Shown here piece by piece: positions 27,895 through 36,609 of a stretch of 64,000 bases of DNA (the stretch's first letter is position 1; each line of letters starts with the position of its first letter). The stretch is from Clostridium acetobutylicum ATCC 824 (GTDB taxonomy: Bacteria; Bacillota; Clostridia; Clostridiales; Clostridiaceae): NCBI RefSeq assembly GCF_000008765.1, contig NC_003030.1, positions 2,204,001 to 2,268,000 on the forward strand. The letters run 5' to 3'. The notes under the pieces are model-generated. The model was not told where the DNA came from and made no database searches. It saw nothing but the letters and a program-made list of their open reading frames with translations. The position numbers and the translations under genes were made by a program.

Positions 27895-28827
27895 ATGGAA
27901 GATATTATTTATATAACTGGACATAAAAACCCAGATACAGATTCAATTTGTTCAGCAATAGCATACTCTGAATTAAAAAACAAATTAGGTTTCAATACAG
28001 TTCCAGGAAGGCTTGGCAACATAAGCCGTGAAACAGAATTTGCTCTTAATTACTTTAAAGCCAATGCTCCTAAATTATTAGAGAATTTGTCTAGTAATCA
28101 AGATATAATAATAGTTGATCATAATGAAAGAGCTCAATCAGTAGATAATTTAGAAGATTTACATTTGCTTGAAATAATAGATCATCACAGAATAGCAGAT
28201 ATTCAAACAAGCTACCCTATATTCTTCAGAAATGAGCCTGTTGGTTGTTCAAGTACAATTATAGGTTCAATGTACTTTGAAAAAGGTATAGAGCCTTCAA
28301 AGAGAGCTGCTGGTTTAATGTGCTCTGCTATAATATCAGATACTCTTTTATTTAGATCTCCAACTACTACAGCTAGAGACAAAGAAGTCCTAAAAAAATT
28401 AGCTAAAATAGCAGATATAGACCCTGAAAAGTATGCTTCAGAAATGTTTAAGGCTGGTACTTCTTTGAAGGGAAAAACAGTCGAAGAAATATTCAACAGC
28501 GACTACAAAGCATTCAACCTTGGAGATAAAAAAATAGGGGTTTCTCAAGTCACAACTATGGATATAGAAGGTTTCGATGAATATAAAAAAGATATGTTAG
28601 CATATATGAATAAAAAAGTTAAAGACGAAAATTTTAATGCAGTACTTTTACTTCTTACAGATATTATAAAAGAAGGTTCTCTTATAATAGCTACCGGAGA
28701 AAATACTGACCTTGTAAATAAAGCCTTTAATGTTGAGCTTAAAGATAATGCAGTATATGTTCCCGGAATACTTTCAAGAAAAAAACAAGTAATACCACCT
28801 TTGACTTCTGCCATAGAAGGAAAATAA
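27895..28827 (+). CDS. ppaC: Manganese-dependent inorganic pyrophosphatase
   Basis: A 310-residue family II pyrophosphatase that splits pyrophosphate to phosphate. DHH-family metal motifs are visible: GHKNPDTDS near residue 9, IIVDHNE, and IIDHHRIAD; the C-terminal DHHA2 domain contains the ending SRKKQVIPPL. It lacks the inserted CBS/DRTGG regulatory domains found in some clostridial relatives, so it is the short form. GAAGGGATG precedes the ATG. Confidence 0.96.
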   Translation: MEDIIYITGHKNPDTDSICSAIAYSELKNKLGFNTVPGRLGNISRETEFALNYFKANAPKLLENLSSNQDIIIVDHNERAQSVDNLEDLHLLEIIDHHRIADIQTSYPIFFRNEPVGCSSTIIGSMYFEKGIEPSKRAAGLMCSAIISDTLLFRSPTTTARDKEVLKKLAKIADIDPEKYASEMFKAGTSLKGKTVEEIFNSDYKAFNLGDKKIGVSQVTTMDIEGFDEYKKDMLAYMNKKVKDENFNAVLLLLTDIIKEGSLIIATGENTDLVNKAFNVELKDNAVYVPGILSRKKQVIPPLTSAIEGK

Positions 28828-28859
28828 AAAAAGCACTTTTACGTGCTTTTTTATTTTTT
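28826..28859. terminator. Bidirectional terminator between ppaC and flgG
   Basis: AAAAAAGCAC, loop TTTTAC, GTGCTTTTTT, followed by more T. The right arm overlaps the stop of flgG, so it ends both ppaC and the flagellar transcript. Confidence 0.85.
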
Positions 28860-29621
28860 CATATTATTTACAATACTCCACATATTATCACCTGTCTCTA
28901 AACTCTTTGAATTTATCTGATATGCTCTTTGAGCTACTATCATATCAGTCATTTCTGTTCCTAAATCCACATTTGAGTTTTCTAGATAATTTTGATATAT
29001 TACTGACTTGTTATTCACAAACATCTGTGCTCCCGCCTTAGGTACAAATAAACTTTTTCCTACAGATATCATAGAATCATTTCCAGTAACATCATAGATA
29101 TTTATCTTACCAACATTTGTTGTGGTCTGTCCGTTTTGAATACTTATGGTACCATCCTGTGCAACAGCAACATTACTAGCTGTGAATTTAACTGTACTAG
29201 GATCTACACTATAATCTATATTCAGGTAATTTCCATTTGGATCAACTATTCTTCCATTTGCATTTACAGTAAAACTTCCTGCTCTTTCATATGCCTCAGT
29301 TCCATCCGGTGTTGTTACCTTAAAGTATCCACTTCCATCGATTGCTAAAGCAGTCTTAGAATCGCTTGGTGTCAATGATCCTTGTGCATTATTTCTAATC
29401 CACTCATTTGCCTTAACACCAGATCCAGTATAACGATTATTATCGTCATTTGTAACTGGATATCCCTTTCTATTTAGTGTTTCATATAATAAATCACTAA
29501 ACCCAACTGTTTCACTTTTATAACCAGTAGTGCTACTATTGGCCAAATTGTTTGATATGGAATCCAACTTTTCCTGCTCAGCAGCCATTCCACTTACACC
29601 ATTCCACATAATTCTAAGCAT
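28851..29621 (-). CDS. flgG: Flagellar rod protein FlgG
   Basis: A 256-residue axial rod protein. It has the N-terminal rod motif (SNNLANSSTTGYKSE), a central GSGYFKV segment and the C-terminal axial helix (ENSNVDLGTEMTDMIVAQRAYQINSK). It is the last gene of the flagellar run and lies 26 bases after flgF. AAAGGGGTG precedes the ATG. It resembles FlgG slightly more than FlgF, but the two families are hard to separate by eye. Confidence 0.85.
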   Translation of the reverse strand: MLRIMWNGVSGMAAEQEKLDSISNNLANSSTTGYKSETVGFSDLLYETLNRKGYPVTNDDNNRYTGSGVKANEWIRNNAQGSLTPSDSKTALAIDGSGYFKVTTPDGTEAYERAGSFTVNANGRIVDPNGNYLNIDYSVDPSTVKFTASNVAVAQDGTISIQNGQTTTNVGKINIYDVTGNDSMISVGKSLFVPKAGAQMFVNNKSVIYQNYLENSNVDLGTEMTDMIVAQRAYQINSKSLETGDNMWSIVNNMKK

Positions 29622-29647
29622 AATTCTTACACCCCTTTAAACTTCCA

Positions 29648-30424
29648 CTAAACCTTTCCTACTTCATTTACAGCTTTCCCAACAGTTTCATCAATAGACT
29701 GTACTGTCTTTTGATTACTTTCAAACACTCTCATAGTAGTCATCATATCAGTCATTCCTTTCATGACATTCACATTAGATCCCTCTAGAGCTTTGTTTTC
29801 TACACTAGCATTAAAATTCTGAATAGGATTATCTCCCTGAAAAAGATTATCTCCAATCTTTTTTAACTTAGTATAATCATTGAAATGTACAAAATTAAAT
29901 TTATATTTCGCTGGTCCATCAACACTTACATTTCCATAAGGATCACAACTAACGATTCCTTTACCCAACTTTATTGGTTCAGTAGTATTTGTAGCTAAGT
30001 TAGTTCCCATTATATAATCTCCTGAATCATCAAGCATATATCCATCCATATTTACATGAAAATGTCCATTTCTCGTATAATAATTTTGATCTGATCCATT
30101 ATTTTTCCTAACAGTGAAAAATCCTCTTCCCTGTATCGCAAAATCTGTGTCTATATCTGTTGCTTGTATATTTCCACCTGTAAAATCAGTCGCAGTATCA
30201 TTTATCCTAGAACCTAAATTAAGTGTTCCTAAAAGTGTTCTCTCAGGTACTCCATTTTCTCTTTTAGAATAATTTTGAATGAGTACGTCTTCAAAGGATT
30301 GAGATGATAAACTATCACTTTTAAAACCAACCGTATTTGTGTTTGCAAGATTATTAGTTATAACATCTTGCTTGGCTTCTTGAACAACCATTCCGCTTAT
30401 AGCAGTATAAAGTCCTCTTACCAT
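29648..30424 (-). CDS. flgF: Flagellar rod protein FlgF/FlgG-like
   Basis: A 258-residue rod protein paralogous to its neighbour, with TNNLANTNTVGFKSD at the N-terminus, GRGFFTV in the middle and a C-terminal axial helix (EGSNVNVMKGMTDMMTTMRVFESNQK). In Bacillus the matching pair is flhO-flhP. It forms part of the periplasm-spanning or wall-spanning rod. GGAGGAAG precedes the ATG. Confidence 0.8.
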   Translation of the reverse strand: MVRGLYTAISGMVVQEAKQDVITNNLANTNTVGFKSDSLSSQSFEDVLIQNYSKRENGVPERTLLGTLNLGSRINDTATDFTGGNIQATDIDTDFAIQGRGFFTVRKNNGSDQNYYTRNGHFHVNMDGYMLDDSGDYIMGTNLATNTTEPIKLGKGIVSCDPYGNVSVDGPAKYKFNFVHFNDYTKLKKIGDNLFQGDNPIQNFNASVENKALEGSNVNVMKGMTDMMTTMRVFESNQKTVQSIDETVGKAVNEVGKV

Positions 30425-30440
30425 ATAACCACTTCCTCCA

Positions 30441-30605
30441 TCATTTACTAACCTTCATATCAATTGGATATTTCATTCCATAAGAATATGCTTTCTGCTC
30501 TATTTCACCTTTGGACATAGAATTATTAATTTTAACAGTATACATAAATAATGTAGATATAAGCATTCCTATACCTATACCAAAAAGTATTTTTCTATCA
30601 CACAT
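30441..30605 (-). CDS. Small single-pass membrane protein (54 residues)
   Basis: A short ORF starts MCDRKILFGIGIGMLISTLF and ends KYPIDMKVSK. It has one hydrophobic segment (about 7-23) and a C-terminal part, MSKGEIEQKAYSYGM, that resembles the short helical tails of clostridial proteins labelled MltG-like. Its stop lies directly before the flgF ribosome binding site and it fills an otherwise empty gap in a tightly packed operon. No clear ribosome binding site precedes the ATG, so the start is uncertain. Confidence 0.55.
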   Translation of the reverse strand: MCDRKILFGIGIGMLISTLFMYTVKINNSMSKGEIEQKAYSYGMKYPIDMKVSK

Positions 30606-30622
30606 AATTGTAAAAATTGATT

Positions 30623-31069
30623 TTAGTTTGTATACAATTTTTGAATTAATAATACCTCACCCTTTCCTAAGTCTAGCTTTTCTGATATTTGATCTACGGT
30701 ATTTCCATCTTCAAGCAGTTTTCTTACTTTACTTATTTTTTCATTCTCATTCTCTTTTATAATATCATCATCTTTATCTATTAAAACATTGATACCTTGA
30801 TTTTTTGCCCTATATTTACTATCGTCTATTTTTTCATTAATTTTATACGTATTTGTATCTTCACCATTACTAAGCTTTTCTATTTCCTGCTGCATTTCAA
30901 GAATCGTTTCTGCAAATTCCTGCCTTAACTCACCTATTTTTAAATCATATTCATCTGTATTTTTTATTCTATTTTCAAAATTAGTTTCAAAAGAAGTATC
31001 ATTTTTTATTGCTTTTACATTCATAATAATAAGTATAATTCCCATAAATATTAAGATAATGCCTGCCAT
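30623..31069 (-). CDS. SwrB-like DUF6115 protein
   Basis: A 148-residue protein with an N-terminal membrane segment (about 2-16), a coiled-coil middle (about 45-70) and a C-terminal helix-turn-helix-like DUF6115 segment (VRKLLEDGNTVDQISEKLDLGKGEVLLIQKL). Bacillus swrB, a promoter of flagellar export assembly, has the same layout and also follows sigD. Homology to SwrB is inferred from layout and position. GGAGTTGAT precedes the ATG. Confidence 0.75.
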   Translation of the reverse strand: MAGIILIFMGIILIIMNVKAIKNDTSFETNFENRIKNTDEYDLKIGELRQEFAETILEMQQEIEKLSNGEDTNTYKINEKIDDSKYRAKNQGINVLIDKDDDIIKENENEKISKVRKLLEDGNTVDQISEKLDLGKGEVLLIQKLYTN

Positions 31070-31084
31070 TAAATCAACTCCAAT

Positions 31085-31810
31085 TTATTCATATTTTAGC
31101 TTTTTAAGTGATTTTCTAAGGTGCATTATAGCTCTAGTATGAAGCTGACAAACTCTAGATTCAGACACATTTAAAATATTTCCTATTTTCTTTAAAGTCA
31201 ATCCTTCATAGTAATATAGTGATAATACCATTCTATCTTTCTCATTAAGAAGTTCTATTCCCTTAGCAAGGTATTCAATTTCTTCTTTCTCTTCTAAAGC
31301 CTTTTCAGGGCTTGGACTTTTCTCATCTTCTATAGTTCCTATTAAAGGCATATCATCGTCCTCTGAAAATATTAAATCTTCTAAGGATACTACTGATATA
31401 TAATTAATATATCCTTCAATCTCTCCAACTTCTTTTCTTCCAACACCTAAGCCACTTGCAATTTCTAATTCCGTAGGTTCTCTGGATAGTTCCTTTTCCA
31501 ATCTCTCTACTACTAAATTGTATCTGTTAAGCTTGTCCATAGCTCCTTTAGAAATGGGACTATTCTTTCTTAACTCATCTATCATAGCTCCTTTTATTCT
31601 TATAGATGAATATGTTGAGAACTTCATCCCCTTACTCTGGTCAAATTTTTTCAAAGCATCCATAAGACCTATCATACCATACCCTACTAAATCTTCGTAT
31701 TCAATATATTTACTCTTACCAATTATTACTCTTGAAGCTATATACTTAACAAGAGGTATATATTTTTTTATTAAAGCCTCTCTATCATCTACAATCCCAT
31801 CTATTGCCAT
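31085..31810 (-). CDS. fliA: Flagellar RNA polymerase sigma factor FliA/SigD
   Basis: A 241-residue sigma-28 factor. Region 2 has YEDLVGYGMIGLMDALKKFD and GMKFSTYSSIRIKGAMIDELR; region 3 follows, and region 4 contains LTLKKIGNILNVSESRVCQLH. It directs late flagellar genes; a matching promoter stands before the flagellin gene in this window. GGGAGGAT precedes the ATG. It follows the PilZ gene by 14 bases, as in other Gram-positive flagellar operons. No flgM anti-sigma gene is present. Confidence 0.95.
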   Translation of the reverse strand: MAIDGIVDDREALIKKYIPLVKYIASRVIIGKSKYIEYEDLVGYGMIGLMDALKKFDQSKGMKFSTYSSIRIKGAMIDELRKNSPISKGAMDKLNRYNLVVERLEKELSREPTELEIASGLGVGRKEVGEIEGYINYISVVSLEDLIFSEDDDMPLIGTIEDEKSPSPEKALEEKEEIEYLAKGIELLNEKDRMVLSLYYYEGLTLKKIGNILNVSESRVCQLHTRAIMHLRKSLKKLKYE

Positions 31811-31824
31811 ATAAAAAATCCTCC

Positions 31825-32493
31825 CTATCTTTTTTTCATGTGCTTTCTCATTATATTAAAAGTATAGTTTATTATATGCTCTCTAATTCTCTCATCTATA
31901 TCATCATCAAATTCAAGTCCACAAAGATACTCCCCATTTACTTCTCTTATTGCTCTAACACAAGTACTTATCAAAAATAACTTTTGATCTCCAATAGGCA
32001 AATTTACAAAAATGCTATCACCAACATTAGGCTTTTGTTTTATTCGTATCTTTAGTCCCCCACCACTTAAATCAATCATGTAGCCATCTGAAAATTCTTC
32101 TGAAGCTTCTTTTAATTTTTCTATTTCAGTTTTAACTACATTTTTATTTAAAACTTTATATTTTATACTTTCAATTAAATCAACTCTGAAATTTTTTCTT
32201 CTCTGTACCCTCTTTATATTCTCATAACTTGGCTTTGATATTAATATTAATTTTATTGCATCTTCTTTTTTCCTCTCTATAACAGTAGACGTAAAGGAAT
32301 AGACTTGATTATCGTGATAACACCAAATTTCTGTCATATCCCCTTTATGCATAATAGCATAGGTTCCATTAGCTACTGGTAAACTTATAGCAATGTATTT
32401 CTCCTCAATTCCCTGTATATTACTTTTATAAATTTCATTATCTAGTACCACTTCACATTTGTCATTAATAGCTATAAAACTAAGGTCACCCAT
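31825..32493 (-). CDS. PilZ-domain flagellar brake protein, YcgR/DgrA-like
   Basis: A 222-residue protein with an N-terminal YcgR-type beta domain and a C-terminal PilZ domain. The cyclic-di-GMP ligands are visible as RRKNFR and DLSGGGLKI. Such proteins slow or steer the motor when cyclic-di-GMP rises; Bacillus DgrA/YpfA is the likely analogue. I chose the ATG at 32493, with AAGGAG 8 bases upstream, over a GTG two codons earlier that is too close. Confidence 0.88.
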   Translation of the reverse strand: MGDLSFIAINDKCEVVLDNEIYKSNIQGIEEKYIAISLPVANGTYAIMHKGDMTEIWCYHDNQVYSFTSTVIERKKEDAIKLILISKPSYENIKRVQRRKNFRVDLIESIKYKVLNKNVVKTEIEKLKEASEEFSDGYMIDLSGGGLKIRIKQKPNVGDSIFVNLPIGDQKLFLISTCVRAIREVNGEYLCGLEFDDDIDERIREHIINYTFNIMRKHMKKR

Positions 32494-32505
32494 AACCACA
32501 ACTCC

Positions 32506-33369
32506 TTACGAAAAAATCTTAAATAATTTTTTAAATAATCCTTCAATTCCAAGGCCATTATCCTTAGTAGTGGTTCCCATGAGCTTATTTGCTATATACT
32601 GAATATCCTTAGCAGCATAACAATTGGGATTTTCAACAACAAAAGGTGTTTGATTTCTAACAGCTTTAACTATCCTTGAATCCTCAGAAATACTACCTAA
32701 AAATTCTGTATCTGCCTTTAAAAACTTTTTTGCAACACTTTGGAATTTTTTATAAGTCTCCAAACCTTCCTTATTATCCACCACTCTATTTATAACTACC
32801 TTAGCATAAGACTTTATCTTAAAATGAACAACTGCTTTAAAAAGGCTATATGCGTCTGTAAGTGACGTTGGTTCAGGCGTTGTCAGAATTATAAGTTCTT
32901 CACAACAGGAGATAAATCCTAAAACACTTCTATTTACTCCAGCACCTGTATCCATTATTATATAGTCAAAATTCCCAATAGAAGCAAGCTTTTTTACAAA
33001 GGCATTTATTTGATCCTCTGTAATATCTTTAAATTTAGTAATGCCAGAGCCTCCTGGCAAGAGCTTAACTCCAAAAGGGCCCTCCACAATTGCATCTTCA
33101 ATTTTCATATTATTATATATTACATCAAATACACTATATTTAGATATACATCCAAGCAAAATATCATCATTACCCATACCAACATCTGCATCAAAAATTA
33201 GAACTTTTTTATTCATTTGTTGAAGTGTTATGGATAAGTTAACTACGAAATTACTCTTACCTACCCCGCCTTTACCAGATGTGACAGTAATTATTACAGG
33301 CCTCTTTATCTCTTCTCCAGCGTTTTTTTTAAGAGCCATATTTCTAAGTCTTTCAGCCTGGTCTAACAT
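32506..33369 (-). CDS. flhG: Flagellar number regulator FlhG (MinD-like ATPase)
   Basis: A 287-residue MinD/ParA ATPase with deviant Walker A GKGGVGKS (near residue 32). The N-terminus MLDQAERLR contains the DQAxxLR motif that activates the FlhF GTPase. A basic C-terminal amphipathic tail (GLFKKLFKIF) probably binds membrane. FlhG limits flagellar number and placement. Its ATG overlaps the last codons of flhF, so both are co-translated. Confidence 0.95.
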   Translation of the reverse strand: MLDQAERLRNMALKKNAGEEIKRPVIITVTSGKGGVGKSNFVVNLSITLQQMNKKVLIFDADVGMGNDDILLGCISKYSVFDVIYNNMKIEDAIVEGPFGVKLLPGGSGITKFKDITEDQINAFVKKLASIGNFDYIIMDTGAGVNRSVLGFISCCEELIILTTPEPTSLTDAYSLFKAVVHFKIKSYAKVVINRVVDNKEGLETYKKFQSVAKKFLKADTEFLGSISEDSRIVKAVRNQTPFVVENPNCYAAKDIQYIANKLMGTTTKDNGLGIEGLFKKLFKIFS

Positions 33370-34532
33370 ACATTATCCTCTCCTAGTACTAAGCTTACAA
33401 TTTCGCCTTTAGCCATTCTTCTTATGTCATCAGGAACATTCTGTCCTGTAGTAACATAGCTTAAAGGCTTGTGAGCATAATTTAGTATATTAATTATAGA
33501 ACCATAAGTTGTAGTTTCATCAAGTTTAGTAATTATAACATTTTGAAAATCAAGCTGCCTATAACCATCAATTATAGCTTCTAAATCCCTATTTTTAGTA
33601 GTTGCACTTATTACGAGGTTTATATTTAAGCTATTTGTCTTACTTACAAAAGCCCTTAGTTCTGATATTTGCATTTTATTTTTGCTGCTTCTGCCAGTAG
33701 TATCTACTAAAATTATATCACAGTTTTGCATGCTTTTTATAGCCTCATCCATTTCCTTTAATGTCAAAACTACTTTAAATGGAAGATTCATGATATCCGC
33801 ATAGGTTCTAAGCTGTTCTACAGCACCTATTCTATAAGTATCAACAGTTATAAGCCCAACTTTCTTTTTTTCAATAAGAGAAAACTTACCTGCTAACTTT
33901 GCAATAGTTGTAGTTTTACCAACACCTGTAGGCCCTACAAATGTAATTATACCTTTCTCCTCTGTTTTAGAAATTTCTATATTTTTTTCTAGGGCACTTT
34001 TTAATTTTAAATTTAAGTCAATGTCAGATTTGTCATCCATTATATTTTTGACAATCTCTTTTATGTATCCTTCATTTATATCAGCTTCCTCAAGCTTTAA
34101 CTCTATTTCAGACTTTTCTTCTTGATCAGCATTTGAGGAAGAAATGTTACCTATAAGCTTTTTCATTTCTTCCATTTCCCTAAGAATTCTATCTTCCCCA
34201 CTGCTTTTTACATCTTCTAAGACCCTTCTTTTTTCGACCTTAGTAGTTTCCTCATGTTTTTTCATTGCCCTTTTTAATGCTTCTACACTCTCATTTAAAT
34301 CAGAATTTTCTTCTGTGTACTGGGGCTTAGAATATATATTTTCTCTCTTTTTTGTATCTTTTGAATTATCAACTGCTGCCGTTACCTCTATTAGCTTCTT
34401 TGAAAAAATCCCTAAAATTCCCCGTTTTTTAACTTTCCTTTGACTTATTATAACAGCGTCACTGCCAAGATCATATTTTATTTTCGCCATTGCTTCATTC
34501 ATACTCTTAACAATATATTTCTTTACCACCAT
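33363..34532 (-). CDS. flhF: Flagellar SRP-type GTPase FlhF
   Basis: A 389-residue protein with a variable basic N-terminal region and a C-terminal SRP GTPase NG domain: FVGPTGVGKTTTIAKLAGKF, VDTYRIGAVEQLRTYADI, DTTGR and TKLDET. FlhF marks where flagella are built. The ATG overlaps the flhA stop by one base. The ribosome binding site AAGGAG lies 13 bases upstream, somewhat far. Confidence 0.95.
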   Translation of the reverse strand: MVVKKYIVKSMNEAMAKIKYDLGSDAVIISQRKVKKRGILGIFSKKLIEVTAAVDNSKDTKKRENIYSKPQYTEENSDLNESVEALKRAMKKHEETTKVEKRRVLEDVKSSGEDRILREMEEMKKLIGNISSSNADQEEKSEIELKLEEADINEGYIKEIVKNIMDDKSDIDLNLKLKSALEKNIEISKTEEKGIITFVGPTGVGKTTTIAKLAGKFSLIEKKKVGLITVDTYRIGAVEQLRTYADIMNLPFKVVLTLKEMDEAIKSMQNCDIILVDTTGRSSKNKMQISELRAFVSKTNSLNINLVISATTKNRDLEAIIDGYRQLDFQNVIITKLDETTTYGSIINILNYAHKPLSYVTTGQNVPDDIRRMAKGEIVSLVLGEDNVC

Positions 34533-36604
34533 TATAAATTCACAACTCCTTCAGTTCTTATCTGTATATCATTTGGAATTTCATTAAGTGAAAGAACTGC
34601 AACACCTGGAAATACCATTTCAATAAGTTTTCTAAATGCAGGTCTTATTTTAGGCGAAACTAAAATAGCTGGTTGACCATCATTAAAATTAACAGTACTT
34701 ACAACCTGTTTTATAGAATTCAACAAATTAGTTGTCACATCAGGACTAATGGCTGGGAATGAACCTTGTACTGATGATTTTTGAATATTGTTAGCAATTA
34801 AATTCTCAACCTCTGGAGATAAAGTTGCAACAACCATACTATTATTTTCATCTACAAGATTACTACAAATAGTTCTACCTAATGACATTCTAACATATTC
34901 AGTTAAAAGTTCAATATCCTTTGTGTTTCTTGAATTATCCGCTAAGCACTCCATTATTGTTACCATATCCTTAACAGGTATCTTTTCCTTAAGAAGGTTT
35001 TGCAGAATTTTTTGAAGTTCTCCTATAGTTAATAGATCTGGTATAAGTTCTTCAACTACAGCTGAGTACTTTTCTTTCATTGAATCCACAATTTCTTTTA
35101 CTTCCTGTCTTCCTAAAAGCTCGAAAGAATGATCTTTTACTGTTTCAGTTAAATGAGTGATCATTACTGTTGTAGGATCAACTACCGTAAGTCCCCTTAT
35201 TTCTGCATCTTCTCTTTGATCTTTATTAATCCACATAGCTGGAAGACCAAATGTAGGCTCAATAGTTCTTATACCTTTTATATCAGAGTTTTCATTAGCT
35301 GGATCCATGCATAAAAGCATATTAGGCATAAGTTCACCCTTTGATACTATTGTACCTCTTATTTTCACAACATATTCATTAGTTTTAAGTTGAAGATTAT
35401 CTCTTATCCTTATAGGTTGAACTACTACTCCCATCTCTATGGCGCATTGTCTTCTTACAGAGGCTATTCTCTGAAGCAAATCTCCTCCTGAATTTTCGTC
35501 TGCAAGTGGGATCAATCCGTATCCAATTTCTATTTCCATTGGTTCAACAGATATCAGTTTCATTACGTTCTCAGGTTCTCTCTTTTCCTTCTCCATAACC
35601 TGCATATTTTGAGTTTCTGCCTCAATAATTTTTTGAGACATTTCGTCTTTAAATAAAAGGTAAGCTGAGACTCCCATTGCTGTAGCAAGAATTAAAAATA
35701 CCAAATGTGGAAATCCTGGAATTATAGCAAGGGTAAAAAGTACAACAGATGCTAGAGCTAAAACCTTAGGAAAAGCTGTAACTTGTCCTAAAAGTTCATT
35801 TCCAAGACTTTCATTATTTTTACTTCTTGTAACAAGTATACCTGTTGCTACAGATATAAGTAATGCTGGTACCTGACTTACAAGACCATCACCGATAGTT
35901 AGTATTACATACTGCTGTGCTGCCTGGGCTATACTTAGGTTTCTCATAAGTACTCCCATTATAATTCCACCTATAATATTTATTGCACATATTATAAGTG
36001 ATGAAACAGCATCTCCCTTTACAAACTTAGACGCACCATCCATAGCTCCAAAGAAATCTGCTTCAAGCTGCAGGTTTTTTCTTTTGGTTTTAGCTTCTTC
36101 TTCAGTAATCAGCCCCGCATTAAGATCTGCATCTATTGTCATCTGTTTTCCTGGCATAGCATCAAGAGTAAATCTAGCTGCAACCTCCGCTACTCTACCT
36201 GAACCATTGGTTATTACAACAAACTGAACTATTATAATTATCAAAAATATAATTATACCAACAACATAGTTTCCACCAACAACAAAGCTTCCAAAGGCAC
36301 TTATTATGTCCCCTGCATATCCATTAAGTAAAATAAGCCTTGTAGATGAAATATTAAGTGAAATTCTAAAAAGTGTCGTTACTAGTAACAGTGTTGGAAA
36401 CACTGAAAATTGAAGTGCTTCCGTAATAAACATAGTTAGAAGTATTATGATTACTGACATAGTAATATTAAAAGCTATAAAAAAATCAAGCACCTTAGCT
36501 GGTAGTGGAACAATCATCATAATAACTATTCCTACAATAGCAAGTGAAACTATGACATCTCTATTGTCTTTAACATTAAATTTTAATCTCCTACCCTCTT
36601 CCAT
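34532..36604 (-). CDS. flhA: Flagellar export gate protein FlhA
   Basis: A 690-residue component of the type III export gate. About eight N-terminal membrane segments (to residue ~325) are followed by the cytoplasmic substrate-docking domain. FHIPEP-family motifs such as SSTRLILL, VVGGNYVVG and AARFTLDAMPGKQMTID are present. The ATG at 36604 has AAGGGTG upstream; the GTG at 36613 lies inside that site. It slightly overlaps the ribosome binding region at the end of fliR-flhB. Confidence 0.96.
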   Translation of the reverse strand: MEEGRRLKFNVKDNRDVIVSLAIVGIVIMMIVPLPAKVLDFFIAFNITMSVIIILLTMFITEALQFSVFPTLLLVTTLFRISLNISSTRLILLNGYAGDIISAFGSFVVGGNYVVGIIIFLIIIIVQFVVITNGSGRVAEVAARFTLDAMPGKQMTIDADLNAGLITEEEAKTKRKNLQLEADFFGAMDGASKFVKGDAVSSLIICAINIIGGIIMGVLMRNLSIAQAAQQYVILTIGDGLVSQVPALLISVATGILVTRSKNNESLGNELLGQVTAFPKVLALASVVLFTLAIIPGFPHLVFLILATAMGVSAYLLFKDEMSQKIIEAETQNMQVMEKEKREPENVMKLISVEPMEIEIGYGLIPLADENSGGDLLQRIASVRRQCAIEMGVVVQPIRIRDNLQLKTNEYVVKIRGTIVSKGELMPNMLLCMDPANENSDIKGIRTIEPTFGLPAMWINKDQREDAEIRGLTVVDPTTVMITHLTETVKDHSFELLGRQEVKEIVDSMKEKYSAVVEELIPDLLTIGELQKILQNLLKEKIPVKDMVTIMECLADNSRNTKDIELLTEYVRMSLGRTICSNLVDENNSMVVATLSPEVENLIANNIQKSSVQGSFPAISPDVTTNLLNSIKQVVSTVNFNDGQPAILVSPKIRPAFRKLIEMVFPGVAVLSLNEIPNDIQIRTEGVVNL

Positions 36605-36609
36605 AATTA

